64,000 bases of DNA from Paenibacillus sp. FSL K6-3182 (GTDB lineage: Bacteria; Bacillota; Bacilli; Paenibacillales; Paenibacillaceae): the NCBI RefSeq assembly GCF_037976325.1, contig NZ_CP150265.1, positions 5,903,001 to 5,967,000 on the forward strand, given 5' to 3'. Under the pieces are notes generated by a model that searched no databases, was not told the origin of the DNA, and saw only the letters and a list, made by a program, of their open reading frames with translations. Below are positions 33,428 through 43,340 of this stretch, one piece after another. The stretch's first letter is position 1. Each line of letters begins with the position of its first letter. The translations under genes and the position numbers were made by a program.

Positions 33428-33991
33428 TCACCCTTCATATACAAAGTTGATTTCCGCATCGGCAAGCACCGGATGCTTGCCATCCTTATCCGATAAAATC
33501 GGAGTAGAAGTCGGCCAATCGATTGCTAGTGCCGGATCGTTCCAGGCGATGCCACGGTCGTGTTCGGGGGAATATAGGGCATCAACTTTGTATTGAACTT
33601 CACAATTGTGAGTTAGAGTGCAAAAACCATGAGCGAATCCTTGTGGAACCAAAAGTTGAAGTTTATTGTCTGCAGATAATTCAAAGCCTTGCCATTGTCC
33701 AAAAGTAGGTGAGCCCTGTCTTATATCGATGACAACATCATAGATCCTACCCGCAGAAACTCTTACAAGCTTTGTTTGTGCCTTTGATCCAAGCTGATAA
33801 TGCATACCTCTTAGAACATGCAATTCTACTGAAAGGGAATGATTATCTTGTATAAAGTCATAATTAAGCCCAAGCTCAGCAAATGTTTTAGCATTATAGC
33901 TCTCCATAAAGAAGCCACGATGATCACCAAACACTGCGGGTTCTAGCAATTTCACTCCAGGAAGATCAGTCTCTCTTACTATCAATATCAA
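33428..33991 (-). CDS. rmlC: dTDP-4-dehydrorhamnose 3,5-epimerase RmlC
   Basis: A 187-residue cupin. FGDHRGFFMESYNAKTF, DNHSLSVELHVLRGMHYQ with the catalytic His, and VPQGFAHGFCTLT are family motifs; the catalytic Tyr follows in VDALYSPEHDRGIAWNDP. It sits 9 nt before rmlB. Confidence 0.95.
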   Translation of the reverse strand: MILIVRETDLPGVKLLEPAVFGDHRGFFMESYNAKTFAELGLNYDFIQDNHSLSVELHVLRGMHYQLGSKAQTKLVRVSAGRIYDVVIDIRQGSPTFGQWQGFELSADNKLQLLVPQGFAHGFCTLTHNCEVQYKVDALYSPEHDRGIAWNDPALAIDWPTSTPILSDKDGKHPVLADAEINFVYEG

Positions 33992-34001
33992 TCACCGCCT
34001 A

Positions 34002-34745
34002 TTACAATTTGAATCTTCCAAATTCGTCACCGTAAATGAGGTCCTTTGAAAGTTCATTCGCTTTGCTATATGATACATGAGTCCCTGCGTCCGTCCACCA
34101 GTTACTTAATACATCATATGACAGCTCATTGGAAGTGATATAGGCATTGTTAACATCAGTAATCTCTAATTCTCCCCGGTTCGACGGCTTTAAGGAACGA
34201 ATAATATCAAATACACGGCTATCGTACATATATATTCCGGTTACAGCATAATTACTTTTAGGGTTCTTGGGTTTCTCCTCAATCGATACAATCTTTTCTC
34301 CTGCAAGCTCCGGCACACCATACCGCTGTGGATCTGGCACCTCTTGAATGAGAATTTTTGCTCCGGACTGCTGATCTTCAAAACCTTCAACAAATGATAC
34401 GATTGAATTACTAAAAACATTATCGCCAAGAATGACAACCATTCGTTCGTTGTTGACGAATCGTTCTGCCATACCTAACGCCTGAGCTATCCCACCTGCT
34501 TCATCCTGAACCTTATATGTAAAAGAAAGCCCAAACTCTTTACCACTCCCTAAAAGGTTCACAACATCACCCATATGTTCTTTCCCTGTTACTATAAGTA
34601 TGTCTTCAATAGCTGCTTCTTTCAACTTAGCTATTGCGTGGAAGATCATAGGGTAACGTCCAACTGGAAGTAAGTGCTTGTTTGTTACTTTCGTCAAGGG
34701 AAATAGGCGTGAACCAGTTCCACCTGCTAGAATGATTCCTTTCAT
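34002..34745 (-). CDS. rmlA: Glucose-1-phosphate thymidylyltransferase RmlA (short form)
   Basis: A 247-residue nucleotidyltransferase: GIILAGGTGSRLFPLTKVTNKHLLPVG, ILGDNVF, IEEKPKNPKSNYAVTGIYMYD and WTDAGTH are the standard motifs. It is about 40 residues shorter than the enteric enzyme, lacking the C-terminal allosteric part, as is common in Bacillota surface-glycan clusters. First gene of the rml operon. Confidence 0.93.
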   Translation of the reverse strand: MKGIILAGGTGSRLFPLTKVTNKHLLPVGRYPMIFHAIAKLKEAAIEDILIVTGKEHMGDVVNLLGSGKEFGLSFTYKVQDEAGGIAQALGMAERFVNNERMVVILGDNVFSNSIVSFVEGFEDQQSGAKILIQEVPDPQRYGVPELAGEKIVSIEEKPKNPKSNYAVTGIYMYDSRVFDIIRSLKPSNRGELEITDVNNAYITSNELSYDVLSNWWTDAGTHVSYSKANELSKDLIYGDEFGRFKL

Positions 34746-34908
34746 TTATAAACCCTCCTTTCTGTTATCCGTACTCGTCAATCCAAATATTATTAGTAAA
34801 AATTACATGTTACTCTGAAAAGACATCGAATGGTATATGAGTAAATAGACTTTGTTACTACTAACTAATCGAGACTTTATTAATAATCAGTCTTTAGTAG
34901 TTAATTTA

Positions 34909-35946
34909 TTATTGCTTGCGTTTAATTCCACCAAACATCCATGTAAACGGTATTTTTGAAAATAATATCGCTAAAAATAGAGTCAGAACAATTGTTGCTA
35001 TATATAGAATCGTCATTCCTTTAAGTCCATCAAGTACTATTAGAAGATCTGGATATTCAATTGAAATTATATCTTTATGAAGAAGCACTATTGGGTGCAT
35101 TAAATATAAAAGAAATGAATATTTACAAACATATGCCACAATACTTTTAAATCGAGAATTTAATTCATAAGTCTGAATTCCTATTCCTATTAGTAAGAAG
35201 AAAGAAACAATGGAATAGAATGCCTTTAAATACAAATCGTTGAATTGAGCTAGTAGTGCCACATTGTTTTGTTGATAAAAAAACATAAACACAATTAGCC
35301 ATACCAACATAACAAATATTTCTTTTCTATATATAATGCTACGTATTAAATTATATCTTTGATATGTAATCATACCTAAAACTAAATATACTAACCAGTT
35401 AAGAGGTTGATAGAAACCAAATATCCCTAACTTATTGAATATCAACGTAGAATAAATGTTGCTAAGAAAAAAAAGGACAATGGAGGACAAAAAGGTAATT
35501 AACGGATTCTTTATGACAACAAGTTTAATTAGTGGAAATAATAAGTATAGAAAAATCAATATTACCAAGAAGTATACATGGTATATGGTATTACCATATA
35601 TTAAACCATTTAGTAATCTGTAAAAAGATTCCCCGAGACTTTCAACAGTAGGATGATAGAATTTATATATAAGGAAATAAAACACACTCCAAAATACATA
35701 GGGTAATACAATTTTAGGTAACCTCTTCTTTTGAAAAATTAAGTAATTAGTTTGTTTTCCTGATTCAGATGCCATTAAGCCAAATCCCGATAACATTATA
35801 AAAATAGGAACTGCAAATGACATTGAACTATTCCAAACTGCTGCTATAGATTCAGATGTCACATATCCTGCCGATACATGTATACCAATGACACTCAAAG
35901 TAACTATAAATCTAACTAGATCAATTTCATTTATTCGTACTCCCAA
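34909..35946 (-). CDS. Acyltransferase-3-family membrane protein
   Basis: A 345-residue protein with about ten membrane helices and the acyltransferase_3 start NEIDLVRFIVTLSVIGIHVSAGYVTSE, whose His is the catalytic candidate, then the FAVPIFIMLSGFGL loop. Such proteins O-acetylate surface sugars. It is more AT-rich than rmlA and marks the left end of the AT-rich stretch. It is transcribed alone or from a promoter in the 400-nt gap upstream. Confidence 0.88.
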   Translation of the reverse strand: MGVRINEIDLVRFIVTLSVIGIHVSAGYVTSESIAAVWNSSMSFAVPIFIMLSGFGLMASESGKQTNYLIFQKKRLPKIVLPYVFWSVFYFLIYKFYHPTVESLGESFYRLLNGLIYGNTIYHVYFLVILIFLYLLFPLIKLVVIKNPLITFLSSIVLFFLSNIYSTLIFNKLGIFGFYQPLNWLVYLVLGMITYQRYNLIRSIIYRKEIFVMLVWLIVFMFFYQQNNVALLAQFNDLYLKAFYSIVSFFLLIGIGIQTYELNSRFKSIVAYVCKYSFLLYLMHPIVLLHKDIISIEYPDLLIVLDGLKGMTILYIATIVLTLFLAILFSKIPFTWMFGGIKRKQ

Positions 35947-36348
35947 GCAGTCCCTCTCCTATCAATTTGTATTGAACCTGAAATTCAAAATAAATCCTCA
36001 AACAAAAGGAATAGGGCCTCGCATCATTAATAGAATGATGTTTGCAAATACAACATCATCCTAATAAAGGAGCACCTTTAGATGAATACTAATCTACCCC
36101 CAAATCTGATGTAAGAAACGACTGCTATTTTGCATTTCTAAAGCTTACTACTGTATACTTTCGAAATTCAGCTTGAAGATTGCATTTAAGATAATGATAA
36201 CAGCTAGAGTATTATTATAGTAAACCAACTACAAAAAATATTTTAAATACAAGCATTTTCAATAAAGCCAACTTAGAATAGTATAGATCATGTATGCTTT
36301 CATTTTTCGTGATAGTTTAACAACGAATACAAAGTCCTCTAAATAGCG
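35947..36348. other. AT-rich gene-free gap with possible insertion-sequence remnant
   Basis: No real gene. At 36033-36060 two nested inverted repeats surround ATGATGTT / AACATCAT, and AAAGGAG lies before a ten-codon frame (ATG at 36082, ending TAA). This looks like the left end of a degenerate mobile element with only the start of its transposase, but I cannot identify it. The rest shows no clear promoter or terminator. Confidence 0.35.
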
Positions 36349-37344
36349 TTAAAAACTCCTAATGATAGACCTTAACTTTATTAAAATAAAACTAAATATA
36401 GGAAATTGCAAATAGAATATCCACCATAAATTCCTACTTAATCCTTGGCTAGGAAAATGAAGTTTAGTATATAACATACTTAAGGAGCAATTAAAATACT
36501 TTATTTTTCCTGACAATCTATAAATTTTTGATAGCTGTTCAGAACTTACTTTAAATTCATTATTGCTAATATGTTTGGCGTATGATAATAATTGCGTTTC
36601 CTTTTCAATTAGAAATGCACTTCTAAGTTGAAGAAAATCGTTATATTTTTTTGATTCATATAATTTATTTTTATTAACGATACCAATATAATTATTTTGA
36701 TGTTGACGGTACATTAGTAAAGATTCATCAATAAAATCAATTCCATCTGACGTGGATGCCGCTAAAGCTAACCACGAATCATGCATTTCCACGTGATTTG
36801 GGAATGGTAGAACTAAGTTTTTTAACTCTCTCCTTGCTATAATTGTACAACCAGTCACAATATTTAGACTCAATAACAATCTCCATTGTTCCCCTTTTAT
36901 TGGTTTAATCTTCTTTCTTCTCCAATACGAATCTGCTTGAGTTACTAACTGAGAATTCACGATTTCTAGATCAGAATACATTAATAATACTTCGTTATTT
37001 GAAATTGCTGTTAAAGATTTTTCAATTTTATTAGGATACCAAACATCATCTTGATCGCATAACATAAAATGTTTAGAATTTGAAAGACCTATTAACTTTT
37101 CAAAGTTTTTGATAACTCCAATATTAGAACTATTAGTTTGATATATTATTCTACTGTCTAATTTTGAATAATGTTGAATGATCTCTAAAGTATTATCATT
37201 AGAACAATCATCTGAAATAATTAATTTAAAACTTTTATATGTTTGATTCAATATTGATTCTATTTGTTCAGCTATATATTTTTCACCATTATAAGTAGCC
37301 ATTAGTACATCAACATTATTCTCATCCACTTTACACAACTTCAT
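36349..37344 (-). CDS. GT2 glycosyltransferase
   Basis: A 331-residue GT-A enzyme with VDVLMATYNGEKYIAEQIESIL, ISDDCSNDNTLEII and the DQDDVWYPNKI metal motif of the rhamnosyltransferase-like GT2 group. A hydrophobic C-terminus (about 300-325) may associate with membrane. AGGAGGG precedes the ATG. Codon use is strongly AT-biased. It is the last gene of the minus-strand glycosyltransferase run. Confidence 0.88.
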   Translation of the reverse strand: MKLCKVDENNVDVLMATYNGEKYIAEQIESILNQTYKSFKLIISDDCSNDNTLEIIQHYSKLDSRIIYQTNSSNIGVIKNFEKLIGLSNSKHFMLCDQDDVWYPNKIEKSLTAISNNEVLLMYSDLEIVNSQLVTQADSYWRRKKIKPIKGEQWRLLLSLNIVTGCTIIARRELKNLVLPFPNHVEMHDSWLALAASTSDGIDFIDESLLMYRQHQNNYIGIVNKNKLYESKKYNDFLQLRSAFLIEKETQLLSYAKHISNNEFKVSSEQLSKIYRLSGKIKYFNCSLSMLYTKLHFPSQGLSRNLWWIFYLQFPIFSFILIKLRSIIRSF

Positions 37345-37396
37345 TGTCCCTCCTTACTTTTAAGGATTTTCATGAGGTAATGAGGTAATTTAATAA

Positions 37397-38704
37397 TTAA
37401 TCCCACTTTAATCGTGCTTTAAAATGTTTTGACAAAGAAGATATGAAATCTTTGTAATGTTTAACAGATATATATATCATATATGAACCAAGCAAGATGA
37501 AGATCGGCATGATAAAAAAACCATATCTATCATTAACGATAAATACATTTGAAACTGCTATATACATGATTATCATTAAAGAAAGACAGAACACACTTCC
37601 TCTTTTTCTAAAGATAACGGTTGCGAATATTGCAGAGATGATTGTCATGTAGTGATATAAATATATTGGTTTAACAAAGAATGAATTGTTATTCATATAT
37701 AATGAGATAGCTGATGGCCTTTGGAACAAATATATCGTTTTACCGAATACATACCAACTTATCCACAATGCTGGATGACTACGGAATCCTTCTTCTATGC
37801 GCAAATGTGCCGCTTCTTTTTGAGAAATTCCCATTTCATTTGCTTTGTTCATCATTTCACCATAATCCTCTAATTCGAATGGGTTAGTACCCGCAAATAA
37901 AGGATTTTCTTGACTTGAAAATAGAATAAACTCATTAAGTACTATCAAATTTCTCACTACCCAGGGTGCAATAATTAATATGGGCCCAATCAACCAAAGA
38001 ATAGCTATTCTCAAACTGTTTTTAACACTATTATTATATACAATAATACCTATACCAATTAATACAAGTGGAGCAGGACTTGGTCTAAACATAAGCAATA
38101 TTGAGAAGATTATTCCAAACAGAATGTGATATTTAGCATTATTTTTCTTAATTGCTAAAACAAACAAGAGTAACGATAAACAAAACAAAAAAATAGCAGG
38201 AATTTCCGTTAACAATGCTCTAAAATAATGATACTGGGGGAAATATAACATGTATCCAAATCCAGAAAGAAATCCTACCCATATTTTCCCGAAAATATTA
38301 AAACCGATGTAAAACATTAATACTGAAGTTGCAATACTAAGTAACATATTCGCTATTTTTGCAAATAATAAATGATCACCTCCTGTTAAGTCAGCGATTC
38401 CAAATATGATTGCAAGATAAACTGGTTGACCAGGAGTTACATACGCATTCGGTGCTGTAGAAGCAAAACCAAGAAACCCTTTAGATAGAAGTTGTTCCGC
38501 TGTTATTGAGTAATAAACAGCATCAAAAGAACCATACTTAAGAACTTTATCACCATATACTTCAGTTAAAGAAGCATCATATACTTCAGGATTATTAAAA
38601 CTTTGTCCAGGATTATGATATAAAAAATACATATGAAGATAGCATGATAAAAAAATCATAATCACAAAAACATATTTCACCTTACTCATAGAGTTTTGCC
38701 TCAT
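37397..38704 (-). CDS. Polytopic membrane protein, GT39/ArnT-like
   Basis: A 435-residue protein with about eleven membrane helices. The first long loop after helix 1 carries NPEVYDASLTEVYGD...YYSITAEQLL and TPGQPVYLAIIFG, the pattern of GT-C glycosyltransferases of the GT39/ArnT type that use polyprenyl-phosphate sugars outside the membrane. It could add a side-chain sugar to the exported glycan. Assignment rests on topology and loop pattern only. Confidence 0.65.
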   Translation of the reverse strand: MRQNSMSKVKYVFVIMIFLSCYLHMYFLYHNPGQSFNNPEVYDASLTEVYGDKVLKYGSFDAVYYSITAEQLLSKGFLGFASTAPNAYVTPGQPVYLAIIFGIADLTGGDHLLFAKIANMLLSIATSVLMFYIGFNIFGKIWVGFLSGFGYMLYFPQYHYFRALLTEIPAIFLFCLSLLLFVLAIKKNNAKYHILFGIIFSILLMFRPSPAPLVLIGIGIIVYNNSVKNSLRIAILWLIGPILIIAPWVVRNLIVLNEFILFSSQENPLFAGTNPFELEDYGEMMNKANEMGISQKEAAHLRIEEGFRSHPALWISWYVFGKTIYLFQRPSAISLYMNNNSFFVKPIYLYHYMTIISAIFATVIFRKRGSVFCLSLMIIMYIAVSNVFIVNDRYGFFIMPIFILLGSYMIYISVKHYKDFISSLSKHFKARLKWD

Positions 38705-38755
38705 CTCTTAAATCCCCTTCAGAACTAGCTGTTTAATCACAAAAATATTTTTGTA

Positions 38756-39850
38756 TTATATGCTATCAAATATTCCCTTTATTATTTGCGATCTTTTTTC
38801 CCAAGTGTTCATCTCAAGAAATCTTCTTATTTCGATTCTCTTTTTTTCATCAATTATTTGACTTTCGATATTATTAATAATTCCAAATAATTCTTCGTCT
38901 GTTGAATATAAATGTATAAAGTTTTCAAATTGATTCATTTCATCATACTTAATACTGATAACTGGTTTATAAAAACTTAAATATTCATATATTTTAACTG
39001 GATTAACGGATAAAATTAAATCATTTAAAATAAATGGCATAATAAAAGCATCTGCTTTTTTAGCATACTCAGGTAATAAATGATGTTCAACAGGTCCAAT
39101 AACCACTAACCTCTCATGTGTAGGTATATTGAGTTCTATGGGACCAACTAATGTAATTATTATATTCGCAAATCTATCCAATAATCTCATTATTAAATTA
39201 ATATCTACCCATCGAGCAACGGTACCGATATACATAATATTTAAAAAGGAATGATCATGGGTATCTGGCAAATTCATTATGTTTTGATTAATAAATATGT
39301 TTGAGATTCCATTATTGATAACTATTGGTTCACTACGTAAATATTGCCCGTATGAATTAATTAATACTTGTTTCAAGAAATTCGATGAAACAAGAACAAC
39401 ACTAGATTTCATAATAAGATCGATTTCGTATTTTATATTTACATGATAATTTTCCTTATTAATATCAAAAGCCATAAAGTTATCCATACAATCATATATA
39501 ACTATTTTATTATCAAGAAATCCATCTGGTATTAATTGCATTATCACTGGCGATGTAATCCATATATAGTTATACTCTTTTATTCCACTAAAACTTCTGC
39601 TATTAATACTTTTTTCTAAAAATCTTATTCCGTTCGACCTTGATGAATAAGGTAATTTATATAATTCATTAACTGTATATTCATTATAACCTTTACGTTC
39701 ATTATTAATTTTGTTTTTGTGGAATACTCTGTTCACATAATATAAATCAACAGAATAATGCTTTGTCATCTCTTCAAACAAAAAATGAGGTCTTTGCTTT
39801 ATCCAATTCCAATGAACATGCATTAGATACAACATTTTAGGAGGATTCAA
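38756..39850 (-). CDS. GT4-like glycosyltransferase (TuaH-like)
   Basis: A 364-residue GT-B protein. MLYLMHVHWNWIKQRPHFLFEEM is the typical start of TuaH/WbbX-type enzymes, and VNPVKIYEYLSFYKPVISIK is the donor-site motif. The TTG start follows AAGGGG. It shares this donor-site motif with the C-terminal half of the 817-residue fusion at 40884-43337, suggesting a paralogue. Confidence 0.8.
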   Translation of the reverse strand: MNPPKMLYLMHVHWNWIKQRPHFLFEEMTKHYSVDLYYVNRVFHKNKINNERKGYNEYTVNELYKLPYSSRSNGIRFLEKSINSRSFSGIKEYNYIWITSPVIMQLIPDGFLDNKIVIYDCMDNFMAFDINKENYHVNIKYEIDLIMKSSVVLVSSNFLKQVLINSYGQYLRSEPIVINNGISNIFINQNIMNLPDTHDHSFLNIMYIGTVARWVDINLIMRLLDRFANIIITLVGPIELNIPTHERLVVIGPVEHHLLPEYAKKADAFIMPFILNDLILSVNPVKIYEYLSFYKPVISIKYDEMNQFENFIHLYSTDEELFGIINNIESQIIDEKKRIEIRRFLEMNTWEKRSQIIKGIFDSI

Positions 39851-39861
39851 AAATATACCCC

Positions 39862-40884
39862 TTATGAAATTATTTTTTTGAATTCAATCATAAATTCGTC
39901 TTGAAGCATTAACGAATACTTTTCTACTATTCCACTACTAACTTCATAGTTTTCAATGATATTAAATAATTTCCCAACAGTTTTCTCTTTACTATTTCTG
40001 TCAAATAGAAATTCATCATTATGTTTTACTAAATTACTATGAGCAACGTTATTAAATAATAAAACTGGTATTTCAAACGCCATAGCTTCTGCTACAGAAA
40101 GACCAAAACTTTCATGTAATGAAGCTGACATAAATACTCCTCTTTGACTTTTTACAAATTTCAATAAATCCCAAACCTTATCGAAGTTTAAAGGAGGTAA
40201 ATATATTGTTCTATCTTGTATGCCATATTTCATTAATAGTGTTTCTAGATCAATCTCATGTTCAATCACATTGCCTGCTAGTATAAGTATTAGTTGATCA
40301 CCATGAATTTCATTATATTGCACAAATATTTTTAATATATCTTCAACATTTTTCAATCTATCAATTCTCCCTACATAAAGTATAGGTGTCTTCATGTATA
40401 TTTTAGAATGTTGCGTACTATTACTTTGTGTATAGACGTTATTTGAGAGAACTCTAACCTTTGATTTCAAATCTAAATTCACTTCAGAAATAATACTTTG
40501 TTTAAAGTGTTCTGAAGGTACCAGTATACCTCTAATATTGGATGGAAGAGTTTTTAAATATGTTCTGTTTTTCTCATAAGATGTATGACATTCAATAAAA
40601 GTTTTACTTGCATCAACTATGTCTAATATTTCAGGCGTATCAATAGAAAATATAACGTCATAATCTTGGTTAATAACCTCTACTACATTAACTATAGAGT
40701 CCAGTCCATTGTTTGTTATGTATTCTCGAAACTTCTCTTTCCCACCACTATCATGAAAAAAAAACACATCATATTGAATATTCAAATCAGCTTCCTGTAT
40801 TGCATGTGCCCTATTTAGAAGTACTCTTTCCACTCCACCCATAGTTGCCCATTTATAAACACTTAGAACTCGCTTTATACCCAT
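39862..40884 (-). CDS. GT4-family glycosyltransferase
   Basis: A 340-residue GT-B enzyme. RVLSVYKWATMGGVERVLLNRA is the acceptor-side start, ILYVGRIDRLKNVEDILKIF and MSASLHESFGLSVAEAMAFEIPVLL (E-x7-E) form the donor-binding half. Its ATG overlaps the stop of the upstream fusion gene by one base, so it is translationally coupled. Confidence 0.9.
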   Translation of the reverse strand: MGIKRVLSVYKWATMGGVERVLLNRAHAIQEADLNIQYDVFFFHDSGGKEKFREYITNNGLDSIVNVVEVINQDYDVIFSIDTPEILDIVDASKTFIECHTSYEKNRTYLKTLPSNIRGILVPSEHFKQSIISEVNLDLKSKVRVLSNNVYTQSNSTQHSKIYMKTPILYVGRIDRLKNVEDILKIFVQYNEIHGDQLILILAGNVIEHEIDLETLLMKYGIQDRTIYLPPLNFDKVWDLLKFVKSQRGVFMSASLHESFGLSVAEAMAFEIPVLLFNNVAHSNLVKHNDEFLFDRNSKEKTVGKLFNIIENYEVSSGIVEKYSLMLQDEFMIEFKKIIS

Positions 40885-43337
40885 TATTTATATAACCTCG
40901 CATATATATTATCCTTTGTGGATGCTAATAGTTCATTAAAACGCTCATCCCATGTAGATTCTATCAAAAATTCTGAGAGTTGATTATAATCATAATCTTC
41001 ACCAGTACTTAATTCATACATTTCATTAATTAAATATCTGAATTTAAGAACATCATTTTCTGACACTTTAACTAATGGTATAGAATTTAAGTGACTAATG
41101 CCGGTTACGACAGTCGGCAAACCAAAATAAAGATATTCATAAATTTTTATTGGGTCAACTGCCTGTGATAAAGGACTGTTAATGAACGGGATAATCCCTA
41201 CATGCCAATACTTCACGTAATTTTCTAATTCATTAGGTTTTATTTTTCCATAGTATTTCACATTCGAAAATGTCTTTAACTTCAAAATAGTCTCTTCGCT
41301 AGCACCATACCCTATAAGATGTAGGAATACACTTTTATCCTCTAATAAATTAAATATCAAATTCCAATCGAACCATGATTCAGTCAAATGGCCAAAATAC
41401 CCTACATGCATTATGCTGTGCTTGTTCTTTTTCTTATTTACGATATTAGATTTTCCAATGAGATTTTCATAATAGCCATTACCAATACAGATTATGTCTT
41501 TACGTAAATAACTAAACTTTTCTACCAGAGGTTGTGATACTGCTACTACTTTGTCAGCTTGTAACAACATACTTTCCTCGGCAATTTTGTTATACCAAGG
41601 CGCTTGCCCAACTAATGCAAACTGCTCCCATTCGTCCATAATGTCATATACTATGCTAAAACCATTCATTCTAAGATCTTTAATAATATGAACATAATTA
41701 TTTGAGGGAATATTTAAAAAAGCATACTTTTCTTTAATTACTTTGACTTCATTAAGATCAGCTAAGGAATCCATAAACGAATACATAGGAATTGTAAAAA
41801 CATGAGGATAAACCTCATCATATGATTGATCAACTACCTCGTCACGTTCCCATTGCCAAACTATAAACAAGGTTGCAATTTTATTACTTGATAAATATTT
41901 AGCTAAATTAATAGTTCTTTGGTTATAAAGCTCATCAAATGGAAACGCAGATGGAATGATTGCTATCCCACGAATATCATTTTTTTCCTCACTAATAACC
42001 AATTGTTTGTAAACTTCAAGTAAACGTATCCTATCATCAGGGTTAATCTGTTGTTCATTGAGCTGTTTTTTCATTTTGTGTTTTACAAGTTGAAAATAGG
42101 ATTTCATTCCATTGTTTTTTATTATTTTTAAAGATTTAAATATATGTTTTATGATTGGTGTCTTATCTCTAAAAGAATAGTATTTTCTGGAAATTTTCCA
42201 AAAATCAGATCGATATAAATTATTTAGATCCATTGACAAGTTATAATTCTCACTTTTTAGCCATTCTTCTTGTCTCTTAAAATATTCATTTTCTTCAATT
42301 AGACTCTTTCGTTCCTGAAGCAACTCTCTTGCCTTATTATTCAGGTCAACACACTCAATTTGGGCATCATTAAACAGACCAAGATTGTGTGTTAATTGGT
42401 TGGAAAGAGTTACCTTCTCTTGTTTTAGTTCTTCTATCAATAATTGTTGTTGTTCTAGCAAGCTAATTAAACGATTTGTCTCATCCTTTTCAGTTATCAT
42501 TTTTTCGATTATTTGATTGTTTTGATTTATTATTCCTATCAAATCGTTGTTATGTTTTTCTGAATTTCCAATTCTAATTTCTTGTTGCTCATTTCTTTTT
42601 TTCAACTCTTTAATCATTAATTCTTTTTGTTTATTCAATTCTTTTATCTCATCATAATCTTCAGAAAGACCACCAATAAGTTGGCTCATCTTAACTTGAT
42701 AACTCGGTTCAAAATCACATCGCTTGTATATTAATAAAATTTGTTTACCTAACCAAAAAATATTATCTTTTTTTGAACAATCATATTCATATGAATAAAC
42801 CAACTCAAAATTTCCACGTTTCAATTCAAAATCGGAGTATTCAAATGTATAAAAGTGTTCATCAAATCTATCTCGTTCTTGAAATGGTAATAATAAAATC
42901 ACATATTGTTTCGAACATTTAAGTAAATAGTCTAACATTTCAAATGGATCATAGAAGTGTTCCAATGTATTTGAACTAAATACAACATCATACTCTTCAG
43001 TGATATCTTTAATATCCTTAGCGAAAAATTTATTATTTGGAAACTGTTCAATGGCTTTTTTTATTGCTTCTTTAGAAAAATCCAATCCAACAAAATTGCT
43101 TTTTTGGTATTTTTTTGAAAATAAATCAACACCATCTCCCTCAGCACATCCAATGTCTGCTAAAGTAATTCCACTATTTAATTGTACATGCATCCAGTCC
43201 GGAATTAATTGCAATGCTATATTATAAAAATATAGTGTCTGTAATTTACCTGCATTTTCTTCCCAATTATGAATAAACCTATTATCCCAATAGTCCACAC
43301 TATTAATATTAGAGCCTGTAAATTTCATTTCCATCAC
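40884..43337 (-). CDS. Methyltransferase / coiled-coil / glycosyltransferase fusion (WsaE- or WbdD-like)
   Basis: An 817-residue three-part protein. Residues about 10-195 are a class I SAM-dependent methyltransferase (motif I DIGCAEGDG at 61-69, then SSNTLEHFYDPFEMLDYLL). About 220-375 is a long coiled coil (ELNKQKELMIKELKKRNEQQ onward). About 430-815 is a GT4-like GT-B domain with VDPIKIYEYLYFGLPTVV near the end. The plan recalls WsaE of Geobacillus (methyltransferase plus rhamnosyltransferases) and WbdD of E. coli O9a (methyl cap plus coiled-coil ruler). It lies directly before the Wzt gene. Likely role: glycan extension and methyl capping that sets chain length. Confidence 0.82.
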   Translation of the reverse strand: MMEMKFTGSNINSVDYWDNRFIHNWEENAGKLQTLYFYNIALQLIPDWMHVQLNSGITLADIGCAEGDGVDLFSKKYQKSNFVGLDFSKEAIKKAIEQFPNNKFFAKDIKDITEEYDVVFSSNTLEHFYDPFEMLDYLLKCSKQYVILLLPFQERDRFDEHFYTFEYSDFELKRGNFELVYSYEYDCSKKDNIFWLGKQILLIYKRCDFEPSYQVKMSQLIGGLSEDYDEIKELNKQKELMIKELKKRNEQQEIRIGNSEKHNNDLIGIINQNNQIIEKMITEKDETNRLISLLEQQQLLIEELKQEKVTLSNQLTHNLGLFNDAQIECVDLNNKARELLQERKSLIEENEYFKRQEEWLKSENYNLSMDLNNLYRSDFWKISRKYYSFRDKTPIIKHIFKSLKIIKNNGMKSYFQLVKHKMKKQLNEQQINPDDRIRLLEVYKQLVISEEKNDIRGIAIIPSAFPFDELYNQRTINLAKYLSSNKIATLFIVWQWERDEVVDQSYDEVYPHVFTIPMYSFMDSLADLNEVKVIKEKYAFLNIPSNNYVHIIKDLRMNGFSIVYDIMDEWEQFALVGQAPWYNKIAEESMLLQADKVVAVSQPLVEKFSYLRKDIICIGNGYYENLIGKSNIVNKKKNKHSIMHVGYFGHLTESWFDWNLIFNLLEDKSVFLHLIGYGASEETILKLKTFSNVKYYGKIKPNELENYVKYWHVGIIPFINSPLSQAVDPIKIYEYLYFGLPTVVTGISHLNSIPLVKVSENDVLKFRYLINEMYELSTGEDYDYNQLSEFLIESTWDERFNELLASTKDNIYARLYK

Positions 43338-43340
43338 TCT

